Assembly: GCA_947589545.1 (NCBI GenBank)
Contig: CANQBA010000032.1
Span: 1 to 42,515, forward strand
Direction of reading: 5' to 3'
Source of the DNA: an uncultured Oscillospiraceae bacterium
Lineage (GTDB): Bacteria > Bacillota > Clostridia > Oscillospirales > Oscillospiraceae
Length of the DNA stretch: 42,515 nucleotides
Below the pieces are notes generated by a model, which made no database searches, was not told the origin of the DNA, and saw nothing but the letters and a program-made list of their open reading frames with translations. Of this stretch, positions 1 to 8,293 are shown piece by piece; positions within the stretch are counted from its first letter, which is position 1, and every line of letters starts with the position of its first letter. A program made the translations under genes and the position numbers.

Positions 1-74
1 CACTACCATATTTTCTATTTTCGGCCACCCATACGCCCGCTTACGCTGGGCGTGAGGTGGTTTTTTGACAGACT

Positions 75-120
75 GACAGAAAGAACGGCCCGCCGGAAAC
101 GGCGGGCCGTTCTTTCTGTC
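75..120. terminator. Long perfect hairpin, probable bidirectional terminator
   Basis: A perfect 21-bp inverted repeat closes on a GAAA tetraloop (arms 75-95 and 100-120). The outer arm is A/T-rich and the inner arm GC-rich, which gives a U-containing tail in either direction. A second hairpin follows at once. It lies 3' of the minus-strand gene that ends at 195 and probably ends that transcript. Confidence 0.75.
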
Positions 121-145
121 GGAAAAGCCCTGGCGGGCTTTTCCG
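120..145. terminator. Second tandem hairpin
   Basis: An 11-bp perfect stem (120-130 with 135-145) with loop TGGC directly abuts the larger hairpin. The stem ends in a run of A on one side and T on the other. It is probably a tandem terminator for the minus-strand gene ending at 195. Confidence 0.55.
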
Positions 146-194
146 ACTGACGGATGCACAGCGGCACGGTGAGCAAGGGCCGCGCTGGGACCGG

Positions 195-488
195 CTAAAA
201 GTGGATCAGCGGGATCTCGTCAAAAACGATCCTTGCTTTGTCGGAGCCCTCCACAACATTGTCATTCAGCCATTCCATAAACGCGGCTGCGCCGTCGTAC
301 ACCATGACCTCTGCCCCATTCAGGACCTTCCGATATGAATGGGGCGCGTTTTTGTCCCAAAGCCACTGATCGAATAGAGCTTGACAGTGGCCCACATCAT
401 CCGCGATATGATCGGGCACCTCCGCTATGCAATATCCGTTCTGCCCCTGATCGATGATGATGTATTTCATAACGGAACGATCCTTCAT
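195..488 (-). CDS. Small hypothetical protein, 97 aa
   Basis: I do not recognise this family. The protein is acidic and soluble with no membrane segment. It begins MKDRSVMKYIIIDQ and ends IPLIHF. A longer reading frame exists upstream, but I chose the ATG at 488 because a purine-rich Shine-Dalgarno (AGAGGGGGG) lies about 6 bases before it and the sigma-A-like promoter at 540-568 would otherwise fall inside the gene. Transcription ends at the tandem hairpins at 75-145. It is divergent from the gene at 783. Coding potential is reasonable; function is unknown. Confidence 0.6.
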   Translation of the reverse strand: MKDRSVMKYIIIDQGQNGYCIAEVPDHIADDVGHCQALFDQWLWDKNAPHSYRKVLNGAEVMVYDGAAAFMEWLNDNVVEGSDKARIVFDEIPLIHF

Positions 489-510
489 ACGGTATCCCCC
501 CTCTAAATTT

Positions 511-532
511 GTCGAACGGCCGCCTATTCGAC
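511..532. promoter_or_regulatory. GTCGAA inverted repeat, possible operator
   Basis: GTCGAA (511-516) and TTCGAC (527-532) form an inverted repeat with a 10-base spacer, just downstream of the -10 box of the minus-strand promoter. Another GTCGAA copy lies at 582-587. The placement fits a repressor site; no regulator is identified. Confidence 0.35.
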
Positions 533-539
533 ACGAAGT

Positions 540-568
540 ATTGTACCACATAAATCTGTCATACGCAA
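540..568 (-). promoter_or_regulatory. Sigma-A-type promoter for the gene ending at 195
   Basis: On the minus strand there is TTGCGT (563-568), a 17-base spacer and TACAAT (540-545). Spacing is ideal and the -10 box is one mismatch from consensus. Confidence 0.65.
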
Positions 569-625
569 CCGCCAAGGGGAAGTCGAATCGAGATCAAAAA
601 ATAAAAATAAAGTTTAACTTTCCTA

Positions 626-654
626 TTGACATTAATAATATTAAAGATTATAAT
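626..654 (+). promoter_or_regulatory. Perfect consensus promoter with palindromic spacer
   Basis: TTGACA (626-631) and TATAAT (649-654) are separated by exactly 17 bases, a full sigma-A consensus. The spacer begins with the palindrome TTAATA-A-TATTAA (632-644), which could be an operator. The nearest plausible start codon is 783, leaving a leader of about 120 bases. Confidence 0.8.
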
Positions 655-782
655 GAATAATGTTAAAGCGAGTGGGGAATATAAGGTTCTCCCGATTCAG
701 CCTGGACAGATGTATGGCCGACATTGCCGGTCGGGACAGGAGCGCTTTAAACAATGACAAAATCGCCGGGAGGTACGATCGT

Positions 783-1106
783 ATGAAAGGATGTAATTTT
801 CTTCAATTTCTTGGCTGCTGCGTGATCAGCATCGGCTTGATTGCCGCGGGGTGGCTCATCAGCGAGGGATTGCCCGACACAACAAGAGTGCCGGCAAACC
901 TTTCGGTGATCACAAAAACGGTGGACGAAGAGATTGGCGACTATCTGTCTATGCCCGAGATCGCCGCGTACTTCGGGGTCACAAGAGAGGACGTGGAGAA
1001 GCTGTTCAACTCCGGTGAACTGGAAGGAACATATATCAAGGTGGGAGCAAATCTTGTTTTCAGCCGCCAAAAACTTGACGAATGGGTGGAGAGACGGATG
1101 GGATAA
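783..1106 (+). CDS. Membrane-anchored excisionase-type HTH protein
   Basis: This 107-residue protein has an N-terminal hydrophobic segment (about residues 6-27) and a C-terminal helix-turn-helix of the excisionase/MerR-like (HTH_17) type, about residues 53-107, with the pattern LSMPEIAAYFGVTREDVEKL followed by a strand and LDEWVERR. I chose ATG 783 because GGGAGG precedes it at suitable spacing; an upstream ATG at 660 has no such site. HTH_17 domains bind DNA in phage excisionases and many small regulators. A membrane-tethered version is unusual and suggests an accessory sensor or anchor. It is followed by the DUF2089 gene on the same strand. Confidence 0.65.
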   Translation: MKGCNFLQFLGCCVISIGLIAAGWLISEGLPDTTRVPANLSVITKTVDEEIGDYLSMPEIAAYFGVTREDVEKLFNSGELEGTYIKVGANLVFSRQKLDEWVERRMG

Positions 1107-1216
1107 GCTCCCGTTTGCCGGGATATTGCACACTGTTGGCTAAATTTTCACCCCGGCTATGGCTCCGGTACTCCGGGAACACAGACGGGGAGATCGTGCT
1201 AAAGGGGGTGATCGGG

Positions 1217-1510
1217 ATGGAGATACTGCCCGGTTGGATGTCGGAGCTGGACGAGGGGGACATGACGTTTGTCAAGCGGTTCCTGCTGGCCTCCGGATCC
1301 CTAAAGGAGATGGCGCGGGAGTACGGGGTCACGTATCCCACCGTCCGCTTGCGGCTGGACAGGCTCATTCAGAAAATCAAGATGGCGGACAACGCCGAGA
1401 GCGAACCCTATGTGGCCCTGATCAAGCGGCTGGCGCTGGACGACCGGCTGGACTTCGACACGGCCAAGCTGCTGATCAGCGAGTACAAAAAAGAAAAAGG
1501 AGGAAACTGA
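1217..1510 (+). CDS. DUF2089-like small HTH protein
   Basis: This 97-residue protein has an N-terminal segment rich in Asp/Glu (LPGWMSELDEGDMTFVKRF) and a sigma-region-4-like helix-turn-helix at about residues 30-60 (SLKEMAREYGVTYPTVRLRL). It matches my recollection of the C-terminal part of DUF2089, whose biochemical role is unknown. The start at 1217 is preceded by a GGGGGTG Shine-Dalgarno; an earlier ATG at 1082 would overlap the previous gene and lacks one. It lies one base before the membrane-protein gene at 1512, so the two are probably co-transcribed and may form a regulator/membrane pair. Confidence 0.6.
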   Translation: MEILPGWMSELDEGDMTFVKRFLLASGSLKEMAREYGVTYPTVRLRLDRLIQKIKMADNAESEPYVALIKRLALDDRLDFDTAKLLISEYKKEKGGN

Positions 1511-1511
1511 T

Positions 1512-1961
1512 ATGGAATCTGCCACAAGTACGCAGATCAGCGGCCTGCTGGCTCTGCTCTTATACATCGCGCTTTTCGCGGGAACCATCGTCCTGCAGGT
1601 GTACCTGTCCCGCCGGGAGAGCCGCTGGCCGGGGCTTGTGCTGCCCATTTTGTCCTTCGTCCTGTCGCTGACGACGGCGCTGGCGCTGACGCTGTCCACC
1701 GCCGGCCCAGGAACCCTCACGGTGGAGGAATACGGCCCCGACGGCACCGTGATCAACACCCAGACCACCGAAGTGGATCCGTGGTCGGGGCCGGGGCCGG
1801 GGCCGGAGCGAAACGTCGGCGAAACCCTCATCGGCGGCGGGATCGCGTTCCTGGTCGCGAATATCCCCACCCTCATCTACACCGCCATCTACTGCGGCGA
1901 GCGTGAAAAATTCCGCCGCCGGGAGCAGATGAAGAAAATGAACATACAGGATCTGGAATAA
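1512..1961 (+). CDS. Small membrane protein with Gly-Pro linker
   Basis: This 149-residue protein has three likely membrane segments: about residues 10-30, 38-62 and 106-128. The loop between the second and third contains a Thr/Glu-rich stretch and a Gly-Pro repeat (SGPGPGPE) encoded by three GGGGCC units at 1787-1804. The C-terminus is strongly basic (REKFRRREQMKKM) and probably cytoplasmic. I recognise no family. It starts right after the DUF2089 gene with an AAGGAGGAA Shine-Dalgarno just upstream, so it is almost certainly in the same operon. Confidence 0.6.
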   Translation: MESATSTQISGLLALLLYIALFAGTIVLQVYLSRRESRWPGLVLPILSFVLSLTTALALTLSTAGPGTLTVEEYGPDGTVINTQTTEVDPWSGPGPGPERNVGETLIGGGIAFLVANIPTLIYTAIYCGEREKFRRREQMKKMNIQDLE

Positions 1962-2033
1962 ACGCGCCGCCTTTACGGCGGTGATCAAAAAATCCCCGGC
2001 TGATAGCGGCCGGGGTTCAAGGAGGAACAGAAA

Positions 2034-2207
2034 ATGAAGGATACCGTTCTAAGAGTGATCGTCACGTTTATTGTATTTGCGGGGATCTACCTGTTATCCG
2101 GGCCAATGATCGGATGGACTCAATATGATATGTATCTAAAGGGCATTGAGTTCCTGGCGGCGGTGACCGGCGCGGGCTGCTATTGGATAGGAAGCAATAA
2201 GCGCTGA
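2034..2207 (+). CDS. Small membrane protein, 57 aa
   Basis: A 57-residue protein beginning MKDTVLRVIVTFIVF with two hydrophobic segments (about residues 6-24 and 36-52) and a short polar tail (GSNKR). A strong Shine-Dalgarno, AAGGAGGA, sits about 7 bases upstream of the ATG. It follows the membrane protein ending at 1961 in the same direction and may be part of that operon. A short GC-rich inverted repeat (CCCCGGC...GCCGGGG, about 1994-2015) lies between them. No family is recognised. Confidence 0.55.
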   Translation: MKDTVLRVIVTFIVFAGIYLLSGPMIGWTQYDMYLKGIEFLAAVTGAGCYWIGSNKR

Positions 2208-2253
2208 ATTTGTGTTTAAAGCCGAATTACAAAATATTTAATTAAGAAATTGC

Positions 2254-2279
2254 AGAGGCCGCCGAGGGCGGCGGCCTCT
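2254..2279. terminator. GC-rich hairpin downstream of the small membrane-protein operon
   Basis: An 11-bp perfect stem (2254-2264 with 2269-2279) with loop AGGG. There is no clear U tract after it, so it could be a weak terminator or a 3'-end stabilising structure. Confidence 0.45.
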
Positions 2280-2485
2280 ACAGCATCTTATAGAAAATGA
2301 TTGGGGATTCGATACACGGGCCGGCCGGGTGTCCGGCCCGTACGGGGCGCGTGGTACGAAATGCGACAGGTTTCGTGCGGGCGTTCCCCCGGGGTTCTCC
2401 ACATAGGGGCGGCGGCCCCAGTGTGGTCGTTTTTAAAAGGGGGAGTCCCGTCCGCCTGTAAGGCGGACAACCTTATTCCCCTCGC

Positions 2486-2710
2486 TCACTCCTTCTCCGC
2501 CAGGATGGGCAATGCCGTAATTACCGCGGACAGCGGGAGGGCGATGAGGAGCTTCAAAAGAACCATGTGCCTGAGATTGGCAAACAGCACCGTCAGGGGG
2601 GAGGCCGAGAGCTTCAGATGCCAGCCCGGCACCAGGAGGGTCAGGGCGAAATAGGTGACGATCAGCGCCAGAAAAAACAGGACGGCGGACTGGAGCGCGC
2701 GTTTTTTCAT
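2486..2710 (-). CDS. Small membrane protein, 74 aa, downstream of the GT2 gene
   Basis: Two hydrophobic segments (about residues 7-28 and 50-70) with a basic N-terminus (MKKRALQ) and little else. It starts 15 bases after the GT2 glycosyltransferase stop, with an AAAGGAG site, so it is in that operon. Small membrane proteins often accompany processive GT2 synthases as export or stabilising partners; that role is only inferred here. Confidence 0.55.
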   Translation of the reverse strand: MKKRALQSAVLFFLALIVTYFALTLLVPGWHLKLSASPLTVLFANLRHMVLLKLLIALPLSAVITALPILAEKE

Positions 2711-2725
2711 GGATGAATACTCCTT

Positions 2726-3964
2726 TCAGACCAGATCCTTTATGGACACGTTGACCTTATGTTCAATGGGCTTCCACTCCACCTTCCGGAACAGGGCGCA
2801 GACGGAGATGGGGATGTAGGTCATCATAAAGACCGGGAAGGTCAGGGTGTACAGCACCTTTTTAGCAGCCGTGGTGCGGATATGCCGCCACTCCTTTACG
2901 GTGGTCAGCGCCCCCAGAAACAGCATAAAGAGGTATGTCCCGGCCAGAGAGCGCGCCGCCGGGAGAAGCACCTCCAGGAGGGTGCCGCCGGACAGCAGCG
3001 TCAGCACCGACACGGCGCCGTTGATGAGAAGCCCCGAGGTAGCCAGGACGATGGCGGGCATGATGGACATCACCATATCGAAGCAGGAGAAGCTGCCGTG
3101 GGCCGCAGCCGAGAGGAGCCGGCCGCCGTACAGGCGGAACACCTGCAAAAAGCCCCGGGACCAGCGCATCCTCTGCCGCCAGGACTGGCGGAATTTCACC
3201 GGCTGCTCGTCAAACAGCTCCGCGTCGGGGGCGTAGCCGATCCGATCCCCCCGGATCATGCAGTCCGCCGTGAATTCCGTGTCCTCCGTCAGGGTGTGGA
3301 AGGGCCAGCCGCCGTTGCGCTCCAGGATCTCCCGGCTCACCAGAAAGCCCGTCCCAGACACCACAGCGCTGGAGCCGATGAGGGCCCGGGCGTGGTTGAG
3401 ATATTCCGCGTCCCGCAAAAACCACAGGGCGTACCCGGCGCTGATCCAGTTGTCGCCGAAATTCTTGGAGTTGCGGTAGCTGGTGACGATCCTGTACCCG
3501 TCGGAAAACTGCCGGTTCATGGCGGTGATGTACCCCGGCGCCAGCAGATTGTCCGCGTCAAAGACGAAATACCCGTCAAAGACGTCGCCCCGCTCCCGCC
3601 AGATCTGCCGCAGCAGGAAATCCAGGGCGTAGCCCTTCCCCACACGCGCCCGGTCAAACCGCTCATAGACCGTGGCCCCGGCCCGCCGGGCCGTCTCGGC
3701 GGTGGCATCGTCGCAGTTGTCCGCCGCCACAAAGACGCTGACCAGCTCCCCCGGGTAGTCCTGGCTCCGGATGGACTCGATCAGGTTCCCGATGACCGCC
3801 TCCTCGTTGCGGGCCGCGATCAGCACCGCGTACCGGTGGAGGACCGCCGGCGCGTGGGGCCGGTCGCGCTTGAGGTGGGGGATCAGCAGATAGACAAGCT
3901 GGTAGAAATAGCAGGTGAAAAAGAGGATCGACAGTAAGACGTTGAACGCGCGCAGTGTGGACAT
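2726..3964 (-). CDS. Membrane GT2 glycosyltransferase, processive-synthase type
   Basis: This 412-residue protein has one N-terminal membrane helix (about 5-28), a cytoplasmic GT-A catalytic domain (about 44-290) and three or four C-terminal helices (about 290-395). The family 2 hallmarks are all present: an ARNEE nucleotide-binding strand near residue 50, the DxD-type motif DAD at 136-138, TED at 226-228 and QRMRW (QxxRW) at 264-268. Such enzymes polymerise or transfer sugars from a nucleotide-sugar to a growing polysaccharide or lipid; the substrate cannot be read from sequence. It is followed by a small membrane protein in the same operon. It is similar in architecture to BcsA/IcaA-type synthases but lacks a PilZ domain. 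Confidence 0.85.
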   Translation of the reverse strand: MSTLRAFNVLLSILFFTCYFYQLVYLLIPHLKRDRPHAPAVLHRYAVLIAARNEEAVIGNLIESIRSQDYPGELVSVFVAADNCDDATAETARRAGATVYERFDRARVGKGYALDFLLRQIWRERGDVFDGYFVFDADNLLAPGYITAMNRQFSDGYRIVTSYRNSKNFGDNWISAGYALWFLRDAEYLNHARALIGSSAVVSGTGFLVSREILERNGGWPFHTLTEDTEFTADCMIRGDRIGYAPDAELFDEQPVKFRQSWRQRMRWSRGFLQVFRLYGGRLLSAAAHGSFSCFDMVMSIMPAIVLATSGLLINGAVSVLTLLSGGTLLEVLLPAARSLAGTYLFMLFLGALTTVKEWRHIRTTAAKKVLYTLTFPVFMMTYIPISVCALFRKVEWKPIEHKVNVSIKDLV

Positions 3965-4052
3965 GACCGTGCCTCCCTTTTTTTGATGCTCCCATCATAC
4001 CAGAGGCCCGGTTAAGAAAAAATCCGAAAAGCGATTAAGAAAGTATTAATTG

Positions 4053-4080
4053 AAAAGCCGGACATTTTCGTCCGGCTTTT
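4053..4080. terminator. Bidirectional terminator between thioesterase and GT2 genes
   Basis: Stem AAAAGCCGGAC/GTCCGGCTTTT (4053-4063 with 4070-4080) and a 6-base loop. Both strands give a U-rich 3' side. It lies just beyond the stop of the minus-strand thioesterase gene at 4089. Confidence 0.85.
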
Positions 4081-4088
4081 TCATAAAT

Positions 4089-4775
4089 TTATTCCGCTTT
4101 GGCGGCGAAAACCAGCTCGCCGTTGTGCTTGCCCGCCGCGATGCCGCCGGGGGCGGTAAAAAGCTCGATCTCATCCCCCAGCCGCGTCTCGGCGGCGAAG
4201 TTCATGGTCAGCTCCCGCACCGACTCCAGTCCCAGCACCTCCAGGGCCAGATCGGCATAGCGGCAGTTGTTGGTGTGGTTGTTTTCGTCCAAATCATCGA
4301 TTGTCACGGTGTGGCGCCCCGCGGGCGTCAGCTCCCGGGGCCGGATACGGGCGATGCCCTCCGGCATGGCCGGCTCCGGGTTGTGGACGCCGGGAAAATC
4401 CAGGCCTGTCTGCACCGCGTGGCGGGTGGCGGCGTCCACGATGCACCACTGACTTGTGCCGGTGACCGGCTCCTCCCCCGCGGGGGAGAGGATGTGGAAG
4501 TCGCGGTCGTAGATCAGCGACCCGGTGCGCCGGGGATAGCTGAGCAGGGTGTATTCCGTCCCCGGCTCCAGGGCCCCGGACACCCGGAAGCGGTATTTTG
4601 TGATGACCCAGATGAGATTTTTGGCGATCAGCTCGTCAAAGCCCAGCCCCGCCGAGGCGGCGTGGGCCCGGGCGATGTCCTGAAAGGCGTGGAGGATCCG
4701 GGAGGCCCGCACCGTCCCGGCGGCGGTGAAATCCGCCTCAGAAAACCGGAGGGGCATGGTGTAATGAATATACAT
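4089..4775 (-). CDS. Acyl-ACP thioesterase
   Basis: A 228-residue protein of the acyl-ACP thioesterase family (PF01643-type double hot-dog). It hydrolyses acyl-ACP to release free fatty acid in the cytoplasm. The two hot-dog repeats are visible as VRASRILHAFQDIARAHA near the N-terminus and IDDLDENNHTNNCRYADLAL in the second half; DxNxHxNN-type residues are the catalytic signature. Its start at 4775 lies 10 bases after the pheT stop with a GAGGG site, so it is the third gene of the T-box-regulated pheST operon. That coupling of lipid release to phenylalanine status is odd. The length is typical for bacterial members. Confidence 0.88.
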   Translation of the reverse strand: MYIHYTMPLRFSEADFTAAGTVRASRILHAFQDIARAHAASAGLGFDELIAKNLIWVITKYRFRVSGALEPGTEYTLLSYPRRTGSLIYDRDFHILSPAGEEPVTGTSQWCIVDAATRHAVQTGLDFPGVHNPEPAMPEGIARIRPRELTPAGRHTVTIDDLDENNHTNNCRYADLALEVLGLESVRELTMNFAAETRLGDEIELFTAPGGIAAGKHNGELVFAAKAE

Positions 4776-4785
4776 CCGTTTGCCC

Positions 4786-7224
4786 TCAGCGTATTTCCGC
4801 GTTCAGCTTGGCCTTCAGGTCGTAGAGGATGCCCTTGATGAAGTGATCCAGCTCCTTGGGCTCCAGGGCCTTGTCCGAAGGGGCGAAGACGATCTTGAAG
4901 CTCATGCTCTTCTTGCCCTCGCCCACCTGCTTGCCGCGATAGACGTCGAAAAGCTCCACGGATCTGACGGCCTTGCGCTTGCCCCGGATCGTCTCTATGA
5001 GCTGGCCGCAGGTGACGCTCTCGTCCACCACCAGGGACAGATCCCTGTCCACGTCCGGGAATTCGGAGATGGGCTTATAGCGCAGGGCCTCCGGGAACAG
5101 CCAGGAGAGAGCCGCGTAGTTGATCTCGCCCAGATAGATACTGCCGCCGCCCTTGCTGTCCTTGGGCAGATCCAGGGTGGGGACGATCTCGTTGGCCAGC
5201 TTCCCGAACACGCCCACCGTCCTGTCCCCCACCCGGATGGAGGCGGAGACGCCGGGGTGGAGCCAGCTGACAGCGGCCCGGTCATAGTCGAATTTCACGT
5301 GGAAGGCCGCTCCCAGGGCCTCCACGGCCCCCTTGGCGGTGAAGAAGTCCTCCCCGTCGCCAAATAGCGCGAAGCCCAGGTGGGGGATCTCCCAGGGCAG
5401 CTGTGTCACCGGCCGGGCCTTGGGGACGTAGATGTTGCCGTACTCGAAAAGCCGCCCGGCGCTGTTGCCCCGCTTCAGATTCTCCACCACGGTCTTGAGC
5501 AAAGAGGGCGCCAGGGTGGAGCGCATGGTTGTCAGGTTGGCGGAGATGGGGTTCATGATTCTGATGGTGTTCCGCTCCGGGGCGTCCTCCGGCAGGCGCA
5601 GAGCGTCCAGATCCGCGTCGGCGTAGAAGGCCAGGGTGGAGATCTCATAGAAGCCCTGGGCGCACAGGACGCGCTTGAGCCTGTCCACCTGCTCCTGCTC
5701 CGCCGTCAGGCCGCCGTTGGTAACGGCGGCGTCCTTTAAGAAGGTGGGGACGATGTGCTCGTAGCCGTACTCCCGAATGACCTCCTCGGCCAGATCCGGC
5801 TCGCCGATCTCGATGTCCTCCCGCCAGCGGGGCGCCGTCACGTCCAGGGTGTCGCCGTCCCGCTCCACCCGGAAGTCCAGCCGGCGCAGGATGTCCACGA
5901 CGGTGTCCGCCGGAACCTGGATGCCCAGGATGCGGTTGATGCCGGAGACGGTGGCGGTGAAGCGCTTGCCCTCCCGGGGGGCGCCGGCGCTGCAGTCAAA
6001 TTCGCTGGAGGTGATCTCCCCGCAGCCCAGCTCCTGGATAAGGTGCAGGGCCCTGGCCATGCCCAGCTCGCAGGTGTACTCGGAGATGCCCTTCTCGTAG
6101 TGGGCGGAGGCGTCGGTATTCTGGCCCAGGCTCCGGGCCGTCCGGCGGATATTGTCCCGGGTGAATTTGGCGGATTCAAACAGAAGCTGGCGGGTGTCGT
6201 CTGTGATCTCGCTGTTGAGGCCGCCCATGATGCCCGCCAGGGCCACGGGCTTGTGGCCGTCGCAGATGACAAGGTTCTGGGGATTCAACCGGAACGCCTT
6301 GCCGTCCAGGGTGGTGATCGTCTCGTCCTGGGCGGCCCGGCGCACGATGATCCGGTGGCTCTCCAGGGTGTCCATGTCAAAGGCGTGCATGGGCTGGCCG
6401 ATCTCCAGCATCACGTAGTTTGTGATGTCCACGATGTTGCTGATGCTCCTGAGGCCGCACAGGGCCAGGTGGCGGCGCATCCAGGCCGGGGAGACGCCGG
6501 GGGTGATGTTCCGCACCCAGTGGCCCAGATACCGGGGGCACAGGTCGGGAGCCTCCACGGTGATGTCAAGGCCGGGATAGGTGACGTCCGTCTGGGTGTA
6601 GTCCGAGGCCGGCATTTTAAGGGGCTTACCCAGGCAGGCGGCCACCTCCCGGGCGATGCCCAGGATCGACTGGCAGTCGGCCCGGTTGGAGGTGATGGAG
6701 ATGTCAAAAACCGTCTCGTCCAGGCCCACCAGGGGCTTCACGTCCGCCCCCAGGGGGGCGTCCTCCGGCAGTTCCAGCAGGCCGCAGTACCCCGCGCCGG
6801 GGTAGAGATCCTCGTTAAGGCCCAGCTCCGTGCCGGAGCAGAGCATCCCCTCGCTGGCGTAGCCGCGCATCTTGCCCTTTTTGATGGTGGCCACGCCCAG
6901 CACCGTCTCGTGGTCGGCGGCCGTCTCGTACACCGTGGCCCCCTGGAGCGCCACAGGGTAGACCCCGCCCACACGCACGTTGTCCGCGCCGCAGCAGATC
7001 TGCAGGGGCTTCTCCCCCGCCACGTCCACCTGGCAGACGTGGAGATGGGTGTCCGGGATGGCCTCGCAGGCCACGACCTTCCCCACCACGACCCCGGAGA
7101 TATCCCTGCCGGTGTCGATAAGCTCCTCCACCTCAAAGCCGCAGCCGAAAAGCTTCTCCTCCAGCTGCGCGGCGGTGATATCAATGTCAACGAACTCTTT
7201 GAGCCAACTGAAAGGTACCTTCAT
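4786..7224 (-). CDS. pheT: Phenylalanyl-tRNA synthetase beta subunit
   Basis: An 812-residue protein with the full PheT architecture: N-terminal domain, EMAP/tRNA-binding domain (about 40-155), B3/B4 editing domain (about 210-385), B5 domain (about 400-480), core catalytic-like fold, and a C-terminal anticodon-binding FDX-ACB domain (about 715-812, KPISEFPDVDRDLSLVV). With PheS it forms the alpha2beta2 enzyme that charges tRNA-Phe and edits Tyr-tRNA-Phe. I chose ATG 7224, with AAGGAGG 9 bases upstream; a TTG at 7233 in the same frame overlaps that site. It lies 14 bases after pheS and is controlled by the T-box leader. Confidence 0.97.
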   Translation of the reverse strand: MKVPFSWLKEFVDIDITAAQLEEKLFGCGFEVEELIDTGRDISGVVVGKVVACEAIPDTHLHVCQVDVAGEKPLQICCGADNVRVGGVYPVALQGATVYETAADHETVLGVATIKKGKMRGYASEGMLCSGTELGLNEDLYPGAGYCGLLELPEDAPLGADVKPLVGLDETVFDISITSNRADCQSILGIAREVAACLGKPLKMPASDYTQTDVTYPGLDITVEAPDLCPRYLGHWVRNITPGVSPAWMRRHLALCGLRSISNIVDITNYVMLEIGQPMHAFDMDTLESHRIIVRRAAQDETITTLDGKAFRLNPQNLVICDGHKPVALAGIMGGLNSEITDDTRQLLFESAKFTRDNIRRTARSLGQNTDASAHYEKGISEYTCELGMARALHLIQELGCGEITSSEFDCSAGAPREGKRFTATVSGINRILGIQVPADTVVDILRRLDFRVERDGDTLDVTAPRWREDIEIGEPDLAEEVIREYGYEHIVPTFLKDAAVTNGGLTAEQEQVDRLKRVLCAQGFYEISTLAFYADADLDALRLPEDAPERNTIRIMNPISANLTTMRSTLAPSLLKTVVENLKRGNSAGRLFEYGNIYVPKARPVTQLPWEIPHLGFALFGDGEDFFTAKGAVEALGAAFHVKFDYDRAAVSWLHPGVSASIRVGDRTVGVFGKLANEIVPTLDLPKDSKGGGSIYLGEINYAALSWLFPEALRYKPISEFPDVDRDLSLVVDESVTCGQLIETIRGKRKAVRSVELFDVYRGKQVGEGKKSMSFKIVFAPSDKALEPKELDHFIKGILYDLKAKLNAEIR

Positions 7225-7238
7225 CTTCGTCAACCTCC

Positions 7239-8261
7239 TTAATCCTTGAACTGTCTGAGAAAACGAAGATCGTTCTCATAGAAAAGCCCGATGTTGTTGA
7301 TGCCGTACTTGAGCATGGCCACCCGCTCGATGCCGATGCCGAAGGCAAGGCCGGAGTATTCATGGGGGTCGATGCCGCAGTTTTCCAGCACCTTCCTGTG
7401 GACGATGCCGCCGCCCAGGATCTCGATCCAGCCGGTGCCCTTGCAGAGGCCGCAGCCGTGGCCCCCGCACTCAAAGCAGCTGACGTCCACCTCCACGCTG
7501 GGTTCGGTGAAGGGGAAGTAGCTGGGACGCAGGCGCGTCTTGGCGTCCTCTCCGAAGAGCTTCTTCACGAACTCGTCCAACATCCCCTGCAGGTCGCACA
7601 GGGTGATGTGCCTGTCCACCACCAGGCCCTCCATCTGGTGGAACTGGGGGGAGTGGGTAGCGTCACTGTCGGAGCGGAAGACGCGTCCCGGCACCAGCAC
7701 CTTGATGGGCGGCTTCTGGATGTCCATGACCCGGATCTGGCCGGGGCTGGTCTGGGTGCGCAGGAGGATATCCTCGGTGATGTAGAAGGTGTCCTGCATA
7801 TCCCGGGCCGGGTGGTTTTTCGCCACGTTGAGACGCGTGAAGTTGTGGTCGTCGTCCTCGATCTCCGGCCCCTCGAAGATCTCGAAGCCCATGCCGGCGA
7901 AGACGGAGATCATCTGGTTCTTCGTAAGGGTGATGGGGTGGAGCGCCCCCTCCTCCCGGGTTTTGGCCGGGAGGGTGATGTCGATCTGCTCGGAGGCGTT
8001 GCGCCGGACAAGCTCCGCCTGGGCGATCCGGGCCGCCGCCTCCTCGTAGGCCGCCGTCACCTGGGCCTTGAACTCATTGATGAGCTTGCCCATGGCGGGC
8101 CTCTCCTCCGGGGCCACGCCGCCCAGAGACTTCATCAGCTCCTGGACGCGGCCCTTCTTGCTGAGGAACTGCTGCCAGAAGGCGTCCAGCTCCTCCTTGG
8201 AGCCGACCCTGTCGATGGCCTCCGCCACCTGAGCGCGCATGTCTTTGATTTTTGATTCCAT
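7239..8261 (-). CDS. pheS: Phenylalanyl-tRNA synthetase alpha subunit
   Basis: This 340-residue protein has the usual PheS length. The N-terminal coiled coil (about 1-85) binds tRNA. The class II catalytic domain holds motif 2 (around VFRSDSDATHSPQFHQMEGL) and motif 3 (GLAFGIGIERVAMLKYGI). It forms the catalytic half of the alpha2beta2 synthetase. The gene follows the T-box leader and is first in the pheS-pheT-thioesterase operon. An ECGGHGCGLCKGTGW insertion carries four Cys, seen in many PheS proteins. Confidence 0.97.
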   Translation of the reverse strand: MESKIKDMRAQVAEAIDRVGSKEELDAFWQQFLSKKGRVQELMKSLGGVAPEERPAMGKLINEFKAQVTAAYEEAAARIAQAELVRRNASEQIDITLPAKTREEGALHPITLTKNQMISVFAGMGFEIFEGPEIEDDDHNFTRLNVAKNHPARDMQDTFYITEDILLRTQTSPGQIRVMDIQKPPIKVLVPGRVFRSDSDATHSPQFHQMEGLVVDRHITLCDLQGMLDEFVKKLFGEDAKTRLRPSYFPFTEPSVEVDVSCFECGGHGCGLCKGTGWIEILGGGIVHRKVLENCGIDPHEYSGLAFGIGIERVAMLKYGINNIGLFYENDLRFLRQFKD

Positions 8262-8293
8262 AAAAGCACCTCATAAGGAAGTTTTATTAAAAC

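Noticed and set aside
5755-7242. Long plus-strand open frame opposite pheT
   Set aside because: It mirrors the third-codon GC bias of pheT and has a low-complexity Gly/His/Val composition.
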